Part shown: positions 8,510-16,912 of the stretch, piece after piece
How the letters are laid out: the number at the start of each line of letters is the position of its first letter
How positions within the stretch are numbered: position 1 is the stretch's first letter
Assembly: GCA_014763905.1 (NCBI GenBank)
Contig: JACXUN010000009.1
Coordinates: forward strand, 1 to 26,677
DNA length: 26,677 bases
Direction of reading: 5' to 3'
Source of the DNA: Campylobacterales bacterium
GTDB lineage: Bacteria; Campylobacterota; Campylobacteria; Campylobacterales; Sulfurovaceae
Position numbers and translations under genes: made by a program
Notes under the pieces: model-generated
Database searches by the model: none
The model's input: only the letters and a program-made list of their open reading frames with translations
Told to the model about the DNA's origin: nothing

Positions 8510-9034
8510 ATGAAATTAGTTGTTGCCATAACGGGTGCATCCGGTATTGAGCTTGGTATAAAATTTATTGAATATCTCCCCGAAGAGATTGAAGTGCATC
8601 TTATTACCTCAGACCACGCCTTAACCGTTAATCAATTTGAAAACAAAAATATCACGCTCCATGACAATAGCAATATCGCTGCCTCCATCGCATCTGGTTC
8701 CTTTCAAGTGGATGCCACAGCAATTATCCCTTGTAGCATGAACAGCTTAGCCAAAATCGCCTGCGGTATCGCCGACAATCTGGTGACCCGTGCCGCTTCT
8801 GTTGCGATCAAAGAGCAAAAAAAGTTACTCCTCGCCCCACGTGAGATGCCCTTTTCTGCGATTGCATTAGAAAACATGCAAAAATTAGCTCAATTACGTG
8901 TTATTATTGCCCCACCTATTATCGGTTACTATTCAGAATCACACACTTTAGAGGATATGGAACGGTTTATAATCGGAAAATGGTATGATTCGTTAGGAAT
9001 AACCAATAACTTATATCAACGATGGAACGGTTAA
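8510..9034 (+). CDS. ubiX: Flavin prenyltransferase UbiX
   Basis: Attaches a dimethylallyl group to reduced FMN, giving the prenylated FMN cofactor used by UbiD-type decarboxylases, including those of quinone synthesis. The 174-aa protein starts with the Rossmann-like VVAITGASGIELG. It has the conserved PCSMNSLAKIACGIADNLVTRAA block at about 79-101 (FMN and phosphate binding), LAPREMPFS at about 113-121 and the PPIIGYYS loop near 147. It is slightly shorter than the usual 185-205 aa but complete. First gene of an operon with coaD and tmk. No UbiD partner is seen here. Confidence 0.94.
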   Translation: MKLVVAITGASGIELGIKFIEYLPEEIEVHLITSDHALTVNQFENKNITLHDNSNIAASIASGSFQVDATAIIPCSMNSLAKIACGIADNLVTRAASVAIKEQKKLLLAPREMPFSAIALENMQKLAQLRVIIAPPIIGYYSESHTLEDMERFIIGKWYDSLGITNNLYQRWNG

Positions 9035-9042
9035 GGAAAAAA

Positions 9043-9534
9043 ATGGAAAACCTAAAATTCAGACGAGCAATCTATCCAGGGACTTTTGACCCGATCACCA
9101 ATGGACATTTAGATATTATTAAACGGGCATGTGCCATGTTTGACGAAATTGTGGTAGCCGTAGCCTACAATGAATCCAAAGGTCCGATGTTTTCTCTCGA
9201 TGAACGCATCACCATGGTCAAAAAAGTAACACAAAATTTTCCTAAAATCAAAGTGGTTCGTTTTCATTCTCTGCTTGTCAATCTTGCCGAAGAGTTAGAT
9301 TCCAAAATCATTATCCGTGGACTTCGTGCCGTCAGTGACTTTGAGTATGAACTGCAGATGGGATATGCCAACGCCTCACTCAAACATGATCTGGAGACGA
9401 TCTATCTCATGCCGAGTTTAGAAAATGCCTTTATCAGCTCCTCGGTCGTAAGATCGATTCTCCCTTTCAAAGGTAAAATCGACCATCTTATCCCCGAAGT
9501 GATCCTTGATGATGTACAGGGAAAATATAAATAA
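9043..9534 (+). CDS. coaD: Phosphopantetheine adenylyltransferase
   Basis: Catalyses the penultimate step of coenzyme A synthesis, joining ATP and 4'-phosphopantetheine to give dephospho-CoA and pyrophosphate. The start at 9043 (163 aa) is preferred over the in-frame ATG at 9022, because AGGA lies 5 nt before 9043 and the family begins almost directly with the first strand. Seen: the nucleotidyltransferase motif GTFDPITNGH (13-22), IIIRGLRAVSDFEYE and the C-terminal ISSSVVR. Length fits the usual 157-165 aa. It follows ubiX after 8 nt and overlaps the tmk start by one base (TAATG), so the three genes are almost certainly co-translated. Confidence 0.97.
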   Translation: MENLKFRRAIYPGTFDPITNGHLDIIKRACAMFDEIVVAVAYNESKGPMFSLDERITMVKKVTQNFPKIKVVRFHSLLVNLAEELDSKIIIRGLRAVSDFEYELQMGYANASLKHDLETIYLMPSLENAFISSSVVRSILPFKGKIDHLIPEVILDDVQGKYK

Positions 9535-10127
9535 TGTATGTACTCTTTGAAGGTATCGATACCTGTGGCAAAACGACACAACTCAATCTCATCGCCGATA
9601 AATTTGATCAGGTCATTACCACACGAGAACCCGGCGGTACGGAGTTTGGAAAACATGCTCGGGAGATACTGCTGCGAGACAGTCTACAATCCAAGCGGGC
9701 AGAGCTACTGCTCTTTTTAGCTGATCGTGCGGAACATTATGCTCAGATCGTCAAACCCAATCCTGATAAACTGATCCTCTCCGATCGGGGTTTTCTCTCC
9801 GGTATCGGATATGCCTTAGCCAATGGAGATTTTGATTTCGATCATCTGGTAGCACTCAATCAATTTGCACTGGAAGAGCATTTCCCCGACCTCATCATCC
9901 TGTTTGAGACCAATTTAGCGACACTCAAAGATCGAACCAGTGCCGAGGAGAAAGAGCTGGACGGCATTGAATTACGGGGACTGGAATATCTTATGCGAGT
10001 ACAGACCCATATGCGTGAGAGTTTAGAAAAGCTCTCGATTCCGTATCTGTTAATCAACGCGACTGAAACGATTGAGACCATTCACGCTCAAATTGTTATG
10101 CGTCTCAACACTCTTATAAATCGATAA
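9534..10127 (+). CDS. tmk: Thymidylate kinase
   Basis: Phosphorylates dTMP to dTDP with ATP for DNA synthesis. The 197-aa P-loop kinase begins MYVLFEGIDTCGKTTQ; its P-loop has Thr-Cys where E. coli has Asp-Gly-Ala, close to the DTSGK form usual in Campylobacterota. It has TTREPGGTEFG at about 29-39 and LSDRGFLSGIGYA, the DR-x motif that contacts the nucleotide. The lid region (RTSAEEKELDGIE, about 133-145) is complete. Overlaps coaD by one base. The reading frame ends 30 bases before the inverted repeat copy, so the repeat did not truncate it. Confidence 0.96.
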   Translation: MYVLFEGIDTCGKTTQLNLIADKFDQVITTREPGGTEFGKHAREILLRDSLQSKRAELLLFLADRAEHYAQIVKPNPDKLILSDRGFLSGIGYALANGDFDFDHLVALNQFALEEHFPDLIILFETNLATLKDRTSAEEKELDGIELRGLEYLMRVQTHMRESLEKLSIPYLLINATETIETIHAQIVMRLNTLINR

Positions 10128-10157
10128 CACTATAGATGCCATTTTAAACTTACATAC

Positions 10158-10246
10158 TAACCTGAGTTCGACGGAGTATTATAGTCACAGTTTTACGAGG
10201 TTTTTCATAGGTAAGGCAGATTTTTGCAGGACTAGCTAAAGCTAAT
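10158..10246 (+). repeat. 89-bp dispersed repeat, right copy
   Basis: Inverted partner of 21-109 (88 of 89 identical). It begins TAACCTGAGTTCGACGG and ends GCTAAAGCTAAT. No terminal inverted repeats or target duplications are visible; a short internal inverted motif is tagc-ttta-gcta near the downstream end. Its downstream edge meets an aat-like pseudogene that has lost its N-terminus. The first third reappears in diverged form at 24485-24513. Confidence 0.93.
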
Positions 10247-10611
10247 GGATTTGTGACAACGCCGATCAGTCGGGAAAGTCTCCACTACCTTATCGAAGTC
10301 GAACAACATGCCAAATCGTATCGGTCGGTATAAGAGAAGAGAATAGATTGATCGCCGGAGAACTAGGCATTATCATCGGTCGTACCTATACTAGTCTGAG
10401 CGGATTTAGCAACCGTGAAAAATGCTATCGAAACTCCGGCACTGCCTAACTGGTACTGCTGGCTCAATATCTTGAACAAAACGGCTTTGCATTTCTCAAT
10501 CTAGGACAACCCTATATGCCATATAAACTCAATCTCGGAGCTAAAGTTTATGATAGAGATATCTTTTTGACACGTTGGTTAAAAGCGATTCAAGAAAAGC
10601 TACCGCAGTAG
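10247..10611 (+). pseudogene. Leucyl/phenylalanyl-tRNA-protein transferase-like remnant
   Basis: Two frames carry pieces of one protein resembling the Aat fold (GNAT-like N-end-rule transferases). The first (10247-10332) reads GFVTTPISRESLHYLIEVE and stops at TAA. After a frame change the second reads LIAGELGIIIGRTYTSLSGF, a region corresponding to the Aat catalytic core, then an in-frame TAA at 10447-10449 where CAA (Gln) would be expected. It resumes LVLLAQYLEQNGFAFLNLG and ends at TAG 10609-10611, overlapping the bioV stop. The N-terminus is missing at the repeat border. Seen: frameshift, nonsense codon, truncation. The Aat assignment is by remembered resemblance and is less certain than the fact of decay. 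Confidence 0.65.
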
Positions 10612-11109
10612 ATGTCCGAAATCTTTAAAAAAATAGGTGGTGGTAATCTCCGAAAAAAATGCTTGACTGGCTGCGGCATCGACGATTTGATCTTTGCCAC
10701 CGATAAAAACCTCTATCGTAATCCCTCTATCTTTAAGCTCTAACAATTTCTCCCGATCCCACTCATAGGAGAGTAGAGTTGCTAATTCATCCTCGCTTCC
10801 ATCAGCTACATAAGCAGAGAGTTCGGTATCGCTTGGATAGGTTACATTTTTGAGAAACTGCTGGATATAGACTTCCCGATCAGCTTTAAAATAACGCAGT
10901 TGAGTACGGACAAAACTCGCTTTTTGGTGTTGAAAAAATGCGGGGGAGAGAAGAATCAGACGATCGATACGTTCAGAGTTGCAATAGGCATACTCGAAAG
11001 CTTTTTGAGCTCCGTAACTGAATCCGGCAACAGTAAAGTCACTCTCTACCAAATACGCTTTGAAAAACTGCTCTTCTCCGTGAAGTGCAAAGCCGTTAAA
11101 ATAGATCAT
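10600..11109 (-). CDS. bioV: Pimeloyl-ACP methyl ester esterase BioV-like alpha/beta hydrolase
   Basis: Probably removes the methyl ester from pimeloyl-ACP methyl ester, the step that ends acyl-chain growth in biotin precursor synthesis. BioV does this in Helicobacter, as BioH does in E. coli. The protein is unusually small for the fold (169 aa from the preferred start at 11109) but keeps a full triad: S31 in GFSYG, D140 in GGKDQIVD and H166 in the terminal GHLLR. The start at 11109 is preferred over 11148 because the family begins with the strand MIYFNGFAL; it overlaps the FtsH-like gene by 14 bases. Last gene of the minus-strand operon. The assignment rests on size, triad spacing and remembered similarity to Campylobacterota BioV. 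Confidence 0.75.
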   Translation of the reverse strand: MIYFNGFALHGEEQFFKAYLVESDFTVAGFSYGAQKAFEYAYCNSERIDRLILLSPAFFQHQKASFVRTQLRYFKADREVYIQQFLKNVTYPSDTELSAYVADGSEDELATLLSYEWDREKLLELKDRGITIEVFIGGKDQIVDAAASQAFFSEITTTYFFKDFGHLLR

Positions 11110-12748
11110 GTAAAATCTTTTTGGTTTCGACTGGGGTGATACTCTCATGTTCTAAAAGGTATGCTTCTACTTTAATCACTGCCGAGTCGAGCTGGTTGAG
11201 AAGTGTTTTGACCTCACCGGTAGCCTCCTGAAGTATCGTTTCCGCATACGAAGGTGCAGCAAAATACTCCTCAGCCATCACAAACTCTTCGATGATTTGA
11301 GCCGCTAAGCGTTTGGCTTGATGGATATCCTCTTTGGCATTGCTAAAGAGTTCACCGTAAATTTTTTGAGTGGCAATCCGACCGGACAATAAAACCTTTA
11401 ACTCATTTTCCAGTACCGTTTTGGAGATAATCTCGCTATGATGCGGAATAAAGCTGGAAGCAATCAAACCGATCTTCTCATACTCAACCTCTAGCCATGT
11501 AGCGGTTACCGCTTTGGCGGCTTGATAGAGAGCTTGAATCTTCTGCTCTTTTTTATTATAAGTTTTAATCTTGTGTTTTCCCAGCAAGACCTTATCTTTG
11601 ACCGCTTCCACATCTTGGGTTTCGATACACTCTCTTTTTTCACGCAAGGTATAGAGTGCCGCCTCATTGATCAAGGTCGCCAGAGCCGCTGAGTTAAATC
11701 CGATAGTCATATGAGCTACTTTATCGGTATCAACACTGTGTTTTTTGTCTCGTAAATAGAGTTCAATGGTACAACGACGCTCTTTGAAATTTGGCAGGGA
11801 GATATGTATCTGTCTATCAAAACGTCCGGCTCTAAGCAGGGCTTCATCCAGCATATCGATTTTGTTGGTCGCCGCAATAACCATCACCCCGGAACTCTCT
11901 TCAAAACCATCCATTTCAGTCAAAAGTTGATTGAGTGTCGCTTCCCGTTCGTCGTTATTGAGTCCGCCACGCCGTTTTCCTACCGCATCAATCTCATCGA
12001 TAAAGACAATACTCGGTGCCATCTGTTTGGCTTTATTAAACAGCTCACTCACCCTTTTGGCACCCATCCCAACATAAATCCGAACAAATGAAGCCGCACT
12101 CTGATAAAAAAACGGTACATCGGCCTCACCGGCTACCGCTTTGGCTATCAAAGTCTTTCCGACTCCCGGAGGACCAATTAGCAAAACCCCTTTGGGGAGA
12201 CGAATATCAAAGTTGCGATACTTATCAGGATAACGAAGAAAATCAATAATCTCCTCCAACTCCTCTTTGACATCATCTATCCCTGCCACATCGGAGAATC
12301 GTACGGCTGAGAGTTGCGGCATAATATTTTGCTGCGGTAGATAGGCATTATGCTCCTCTAAAGGTGCTTCAGAAGGCTGCTCTTGACGTTTCCTCGCTTC
12401 ATTAATGATCAAAACAATATAGAAGCTAAACCCAATAATAAAAAGCAGCATCAAAATATCAATAAAAGGTATCCCCTCTTCATCATACTCGACCAATGTT
12501 TTATCAAACAGTAACGGCATATCAATGGCCGCTTTGAGTACTTTATAGCTTTTTTGATCGCTTTCAAGATAGAGATAAGGTTCCGAAACTACCGCTTTTT
12601 CAATCGCTCCAGAATCAATAATTTTCATTGCTTCCTGTTTATTCACTAGCTGGGCAGAGTCGCGTAACCAACTGTAAAGCAGAATCGCTACCAACATCAG
12701 AGAGGTCGTGATAATAATTTTATAGTTTTTACTAAACGACTGCCACAT
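11096..12748 (-). CDS. FtsH-like membrane AAA ATPase lacking the protease active site
   Basis: The 550-aa protein has the FtsH layout: helix at about 9-28, a small external domain, a second helix at about 95-116, then an AAA module with Walker A GPPGVGKT (192-199), Walker B IVFIDEID (247-254) and the second region of homology (AATNK...[11 protein letters not shown], 292-314). Where FtsH has the zinc protease motif HEAGH, this protein has YQAAK (408-412), so both His ligands and the catalytic Glu are gone. The following helical domain is present but diverged. It is therefore probably an unfoldase or chaperone rather than a protease. I recall an FtsH-like gene, separate from true ftsH, in the same cluster of H. 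pylori. Overlaps mtaB by 17 bases and bioV by 14. Confidence 0.9.
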   Translation of the reverse strand: MWQSFSKNYKIIITTSLMLVAILLYSWLRDSAQLVNKQEAMKIIDSGAIEKAVVSEPYLYLESDQKSYKVLKAAIDMPLLFDKTLVEYDEEGIPFIDILMLLFIIGFSFYIVLIINEARKRQEQPSEAPLEEHNAYLPQQNIMPQLSAVRFSDVAGIDDVKEELEEIIDFLRYPDKYRNFDIRLPKGVLLIGPPGVGKTLIAKAVAGEADVPFFYQSAASFVRIYVGMGAKRVSELFNKAKQMAPSIVFIDEIDAVGKRRGGLNNDEREATLNQLLTEMDGFEESSGVMVIAATNKIDMLDEALLRAGRFDRQIHISLPNFKERRCTIELYLRDKKHSVDTDKVAHMTIGFNSAALATLINEAALYTLREKRECIETQDVEAVKDKVLLGKHKIKTYNKKEQKIQALYQAAKAVTATWLEVEYEKIGLIASSFIPHHSEIISKTVLENELKVLLSGRIATQKIYGELFSNAKEDIHQAKRLAAQIIEEFVMAEEYFAAPSYAETILQEATGEVKTLLNQLDSAVIKVEAYLLEHESITPVETKKILHDLF

Positions 12749-13979
12749 TTTTATCCTTTTTGACGATCGCCTGTTCTACAAATATCCAATTTCCCGCAAG
12801 ATCTTCCTCGCTTTGTATCTCTACTTGATTGTAATATTGATCATATCCGTGATAGATGCCGTTTTTGCCTTTTTCGAGCAATATTTCCAAATTGTTTGCA
12901 TGAGTTTCTCTGAAGGCTAAATTTTTTGATTGGATCACTTCAGTTAGTATTTTATGACGCTCTTTGGAGATATCGCCGCGTATCAGCTCTTTCATATCGG
13001 CTGATGCCGTCCCATCCCGTTTTGAGTAGGTAAAAGCATGGATATGGGTTAACGGCATAGCTTTGACTCGTTCAATCCCCTCTGCCCAAGCCGCTTCATC
13101 CTCACCTGGATGTCCGACAATATAATCGGTTCCTAACGCATAGCCGTAGGAGGCAATGGTTTCAAAAAGCTTCAAATCTTCGGCATAGCTATTGCGTCGA
13201 TTCATGATTTTCAGCATCTTATCACTGGTGTGTTGTAAGGCGATATGAAGATGACGTGCCATCCACGGTTCGCTCAACAGCTCTTTGAACTCATCATCGA
13301 TCTGAATCGGTTCTAAACTACCGATACGAATTCGTCGTACACCCCGTATCTGGGAGAGCCGTTTGAGCAGTTTTGCCATCGAAGTGTTGTGGTCTCGACC
13401 GTAGCTTCCGACATTGGTACCGGTTAGAATAAACTCACCAAACCCATTCGCTGCAAGCCGACTCACCTGTTCCATGATATCAGCCTCTCTATGACTTCTC
13501 GCTCTTCCCCGAACCGAAGGAATAATGCAATAAGAACAGGCGAAATCGCATCCCTCTTGGATTTTGATAAAGGCTCGGCTTTTTCCGACAAACTCTTCTA
13601 CTATCGTCGAATCGATATGGTTGAGATCGCCAATCTCATAAAAAGGGGTAGGAGATTTCAAAATGGTGTTGATATTCTCTTTTTCAGAGTGTCCCATTAC
13701 CCCGAAAACCTTTTTATCGGCAAATAGAGACTCCCCTTTTGAGTGAGAACCGCATCCGGCTAAGACTACTTGGGTTTGAGGATTTTTTCTGTGAATTCCA
13801 TTGATATACGCACGTACCGATGAATCGGCACCGTTGGTAACCGTACAAGAGTTGACGACGATCATATCAGCTTCTTCTTCCTGCATCGTCAATTCAAAAT
13901 CTCTCAGTTTTGAAATCATAATTTGGGTATCAAACTGATTGGTACGACACCCGAAAGTTTTAAAATATACGCGTTTCAT
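12732..13979 (-). CDS. mtaB: tRNA N6-threonylcarbamoyladenosine(37) methylthiotransferase
   Basis: Radical-SAM methylthiotransferase of the MiaB family that adds a 2-methylthio group to t6A37 in tRNAs reading ANN codons. The start at 13979 (415 aa) is chosen because the family opens with VYFKTFGCRTNQ; the 38 residues possible upstream do not belong to it. The auxiliary [4Fe-4S] cluster uses C11, C45 and C76, and the radical-SAM cluster uses C144-x3-C148-x2-C151. The C-terminal part looks like a TRAM RNA-binding domain. GCRTNQ with the NSCTVTN pattern fits MtaB (YqeV) better than MiaB or RimO. It begins 4 nt past the end of the decayed mscS tail and overlaps the FtsH-like gene. Confidence 0.9.
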   Translation of the reverse strand: MKRVYFKTFGCRTNQFDTQIMISKLRDFELTMQEEEADMIVVNSCTVTNGADSSVRAYINGIHRKNPQTQVVLAGCGSHSKGESLFADKKVFGVMGHSEKENINTILKSPTPFYEIGDLNHIDSTIVEEFVGKSRAFIKIQEGCDFACSYCIIPSVRGRARSHREADIMEQVSRLAANGFGEFILTGTNVGSYGRDHNTSMAKLLKRLSQIRGVRRIRIGSLEPIQIDDEFKELLSEPWMARHLHIALQHTSDKMLKIMNRRNSYAEDLKLFETIASYGYALGTDYIVGHPGEDEAAWAEGIERVKAMPLTHIHAFTYSKRDGTASADMKELIRGDISKERHKILTEVIQSKNLAFRETHANNLEILLEKGKNGIYHGYDQYYNQVEIQSEEDLAGNWIFVEQAIVKKDKNVAVV

Positions 13980-13983
13980 TCTC

Positions 13984-15782
13984 TTAGTACAGCCCCCAAT
14001 CATCCGGTTTATATTTACTGATAGGCTTATCCATAATACTGTTTGACTCTCTGGTTTCAATCTCAGGATGAATAGGTGCCGGTTTATTAACATAGAGTGA
14101 TTGACTTGGGAATGCCATGGAGATATTGCCCTCTTCTTTAATCCGTGAAAGAATCTCCATAGAAATCGTACTCCGCAATGTCAATGTCGCATATCGGTAT
14201 ACCCTTTAGAGTATTTTCGGGTTACCTCTTTGGCAATACTTTGAGCCTTAGGGATATCAGAGTCAAAGGTAATCATGAAATCAATACCGTCCCATACGGT
14301 TTTGAGTCCGGAATGCGAATAGTTGGCAATCATCTCGGTAAAGATATAGTTATTGGGTACAAAGATAATTCTTCCGGCTCTTCGATTATGTTCATAAGTC
14401 GTTAATGTCACATCTTCGTGAATGGTCATACGCAATAGAGAGATATCCACAATATCCCCCACATACTCTTTACCGTCACGCAAAAACTTAACCCGATCTC
14501 CGACATGCAGTGATCCGGAAAAGATAATCACCAACCATCCCATAATACTCATAAACCAATCTTTAAGTGCAATCGCGATACCCGCAGAAGCAAAACTCAA
14601 AATGGTTACCAGATGTCCCACATCTTCTAAGTAAGAGAAGAGCAGAACCAGAACCAGTATCGAAATAAAAGTAATATTGATCGCTTTATTGGTCGTATAG
14701 AAAAGCTCATTTTCCGACATATATTTGCGAACTAAGAATTTAACCAACAAAAAGATCAATAGTACAAAAAGAATAATAGAACCGATAATGATTCCTTTTT
14801 TTATCTCTTTGGCTATCGCCTCTTTGATACTGATCTTAATACCTGAAATCTCTTGTTCCAGTACGTGCTGCCGGATAATAAAAATATCATGTTTGCTGCG
14901 AAAGGTTCGTAATTGTTGAATCACCGCTTCCAATTGAGCGGTATAGTCGGCTCCAGTGGCATTAATATCGACCAAAGTGTCCAAAATATGCCGTTTTTCG
15001 TTCAATTTGTCAACGGTCTGATTGAGTGTTTTAAAGCGAATATTATAATCCTCTTCAATCGCTTCCAGATGTTTTTGAAATGAAAGTGCATTAATCAGAT
15101 CAAGTGGACTGCTAACTTGCGGAACCTCTCCAATAGGGATCGGTTTTAACAATTCCTCAAAAGGTTCCTCTTTTTTATACTCTTGAAGCTGAGCCAATTT
15201 TCCTTCGGTCGTACTGAGCTGCTCTTCATATTGACGCAGTGCATTTTTGTCTTTTTCGGTCAGATTACGCTTTTTATTCAGTATCTCGATACGCTTTTCT
15301 ATCTCACCCAATCGAAACTCTAAATTTTTGTAGGTCTCATAATTGGAATAAATTTTTGACCAAACGTTATCCTTTTGCATAAACTCATTAATCTTATTGA
15401 GTTGATCGACCAATTGGCGTTCTTTGGCTAAAAATTCCCGCTTCTTTTGCTCTTCGAGCAACTTAAGCTCTTGAAGTTTTTGCTGCTCCTCTTCTAACGC
15501 CTGTTCCGTCTCCTGACGCTCTTTGGTATTAACCGTTTGGTACTTGGTTTTAAGCTCGGCAATCGTCTTTAACGACTCCTCAATTTTAAGGCGACGCTCT
15601 TCTCTGCTTATCGTCGTATCTGCATCAACACCCAGAGACGGAGATACGCTCTCCTCTTGACTCTCTCCTACATGGGTCAAATCTGAAATAATTTCGCTTA
15701 CTTTTTCCGGTATTTTGATATCTGCATAGAGAGTATTGCCCGCTAACAAAGCAGCCAACAGAACCATTTTAATCGGAGACAT
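13984..15782 (-). pseudogene. MscS-family mechanosensitive channel gene, internally deleted and frameshifted
   Basis: The first 533 codons encode a signal peptide (1-20), a long coiled-coil periplasmic domain (about 50-310), helices at about 330-355 and 368-385, and the MscS pore helix and beta domain (SAGIAIALKDWFMS...GDRVKF). The frame then breaks: after KGYTDMRH a TGA occurs at 14181-14183. The true C-terminal end continues in another frame from about 14192 to 13984 (YATLTLRSTISMEIL...MAFPSQSLYVNK). About 50-60 residues of the cytoplasmic alpha/beta domain that join these parts in relatives are missing. A channel core could still be made, but without the C-terminal cage. Starts 2 nt after the aroB stop, in the place of the MscS gene of this conserved cluster. 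Confidence 0.8.
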
Positions 15783-15784
15783 AT

Positions 15785-16837
15785 TTAGTTGGCTCCTGCA
15801 AAACCGGATAAAACTTTTTTAACGGCTGCCGCCTCAATATCATTACGCATCTCAAACTGACCGATACCGTTTGGCAAGATAAACTTAATCTTGTCATTCA
15901 TGCTCTTTTTATCTAAGAAGAATTTATCATAAAAAGCATCCACATCTAAGACCGTATAAATAACCGGGAGGTTATGTTTCCGAAGCAGTGTCTCAACTCG
16001 CTTTATCTCCTCTTCACTCATCAAACCTAACGCATGAGCCAAATGATTTGCCATCACCATTCCGATGGCTACAGCTTCACCATGCAAGTAGGTTTTGTAG
16101 GCGGTCTCATTTTCGATTACATGGGCAAAGGTGTGTCCATAGTTGAGAACCGCTCGAATACCCGCCTCTTTTTCATCTTGGTTGACTACCCAAGCTTTGA
16201 GTTCGACAGATCTTGCAATGGCTTTTTCCAAAGTCACTTTATCATTCAAATCAGCCGTTTCTAAAAACTCAAAGAACTCTCGATCAAACATTACCGCCAT
16301 TTTAATCAGTTCGGCTAAACCGGCTGCAAATTCACGGCTCGGAAGCGTTTTCAAAAATTCGGTATCGATATAGACCGCTTTGGGTTGATAAAATGCCCCG
16401 ACCAAATTTTTTCCAAATGCATTATTGACACCGGTCTTTCCACCGACACTCGCATCGACTTGGGCTAACAGTGTGGTAGGAATCTGAATAAATCCAATCC
16501 CCCGCTGATAGAGACTTGCCGTAAAGCCGGTCATATCTCCGATCACACCGCCGCCAAATGCGATCAATAACGACTTCCTATCTAACTTATGGCTGAAAAG
16601 TTCATTCAGTATCGTCTCAACCGTCTCTAAATTTTTATACTCCTCCCCGTCGGGAATGGTCACCACATGCAACGCTTTGGCATCGATATGGGCTAACAGT
16701 GTGTCTAAATGGTATTGAGATACCGTTGGGTTGGTCACAATCGCCACTTTGGTATCAAAAGTAAGGTGAGGGAGTTTATCTATTGTAATATCATACCTAA
16801 TATTTTCGTTATTTTCTAGCTGAATCGGAATAACCAT
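15785..16837 (-). CDS. aroB: 3-dehydroquinate synthase
   Basis: Second step of the shikimate pathway: converts DAHP to 3-dehydroquinate using NAD and a divalent metal. The 350-aa protein has the NAD-binding [12 protein letters not shown] at about 94-105, [19 protein letters not shown] at about 120-138 with the active-site lysine, a catalytic block GLAELIKMA, and metal-binding His residues in [11 protein letters not shown] and HGEAVAIGM. Length is standard. The ribosome binding site is weak. It lies 75 nt after the TrkA-C-type gene and 2 nt before the mscS start. The same neighbour order is one I remember from H. pylori. Confidence 0.97.
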   Translation of the reverse strand: MVIPIQLENNENIRYDITIDKLPHLTFDTKVAIVTNPTVSQYHLDTLLAHIDAKALHVVTIPDGEEYKNLETVETILNELFSHKLDRKSLLIAFGGGVIGDMTGFTASLYQRGIGFIQIPTTLLAQVDASVGGKTGVNNAFGKNLVGAFYQPKAVYIDTEFLKTLPSREFAAGLAELIKMAVMFDREFFEFLETADLNDKVTLEKAIARSVELKAWVVNQDEKEAGIRAVLNYGHTFAHVIENETAYKTYLHGEAVAIGMVMANHLAHALGLMSEEEIKRVETLLRKHNLPVIYTVLDVDAFYDKFFLDKKSMNDKIKFILPNGIGQFEMRNDIEAAAVKKVLSGFAGAN

Positions 16838-16912
16838 AATGTATCAAAACCTAAGTAAAATTTAAAATGTATCAATTTTATCTTAAATTAACTTAATCAG
16901 TACTCAAATGCC

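Noticed and set aside
13980..14093. Longer N-terminus for mtaB (38 extra residues)
   Set aside because: The extension is antisense-like sequence over the mscS tail; MtaB proteins start at the VYFKTFGC strand and a purine-rich AAGAGA precedes the inner ATG.
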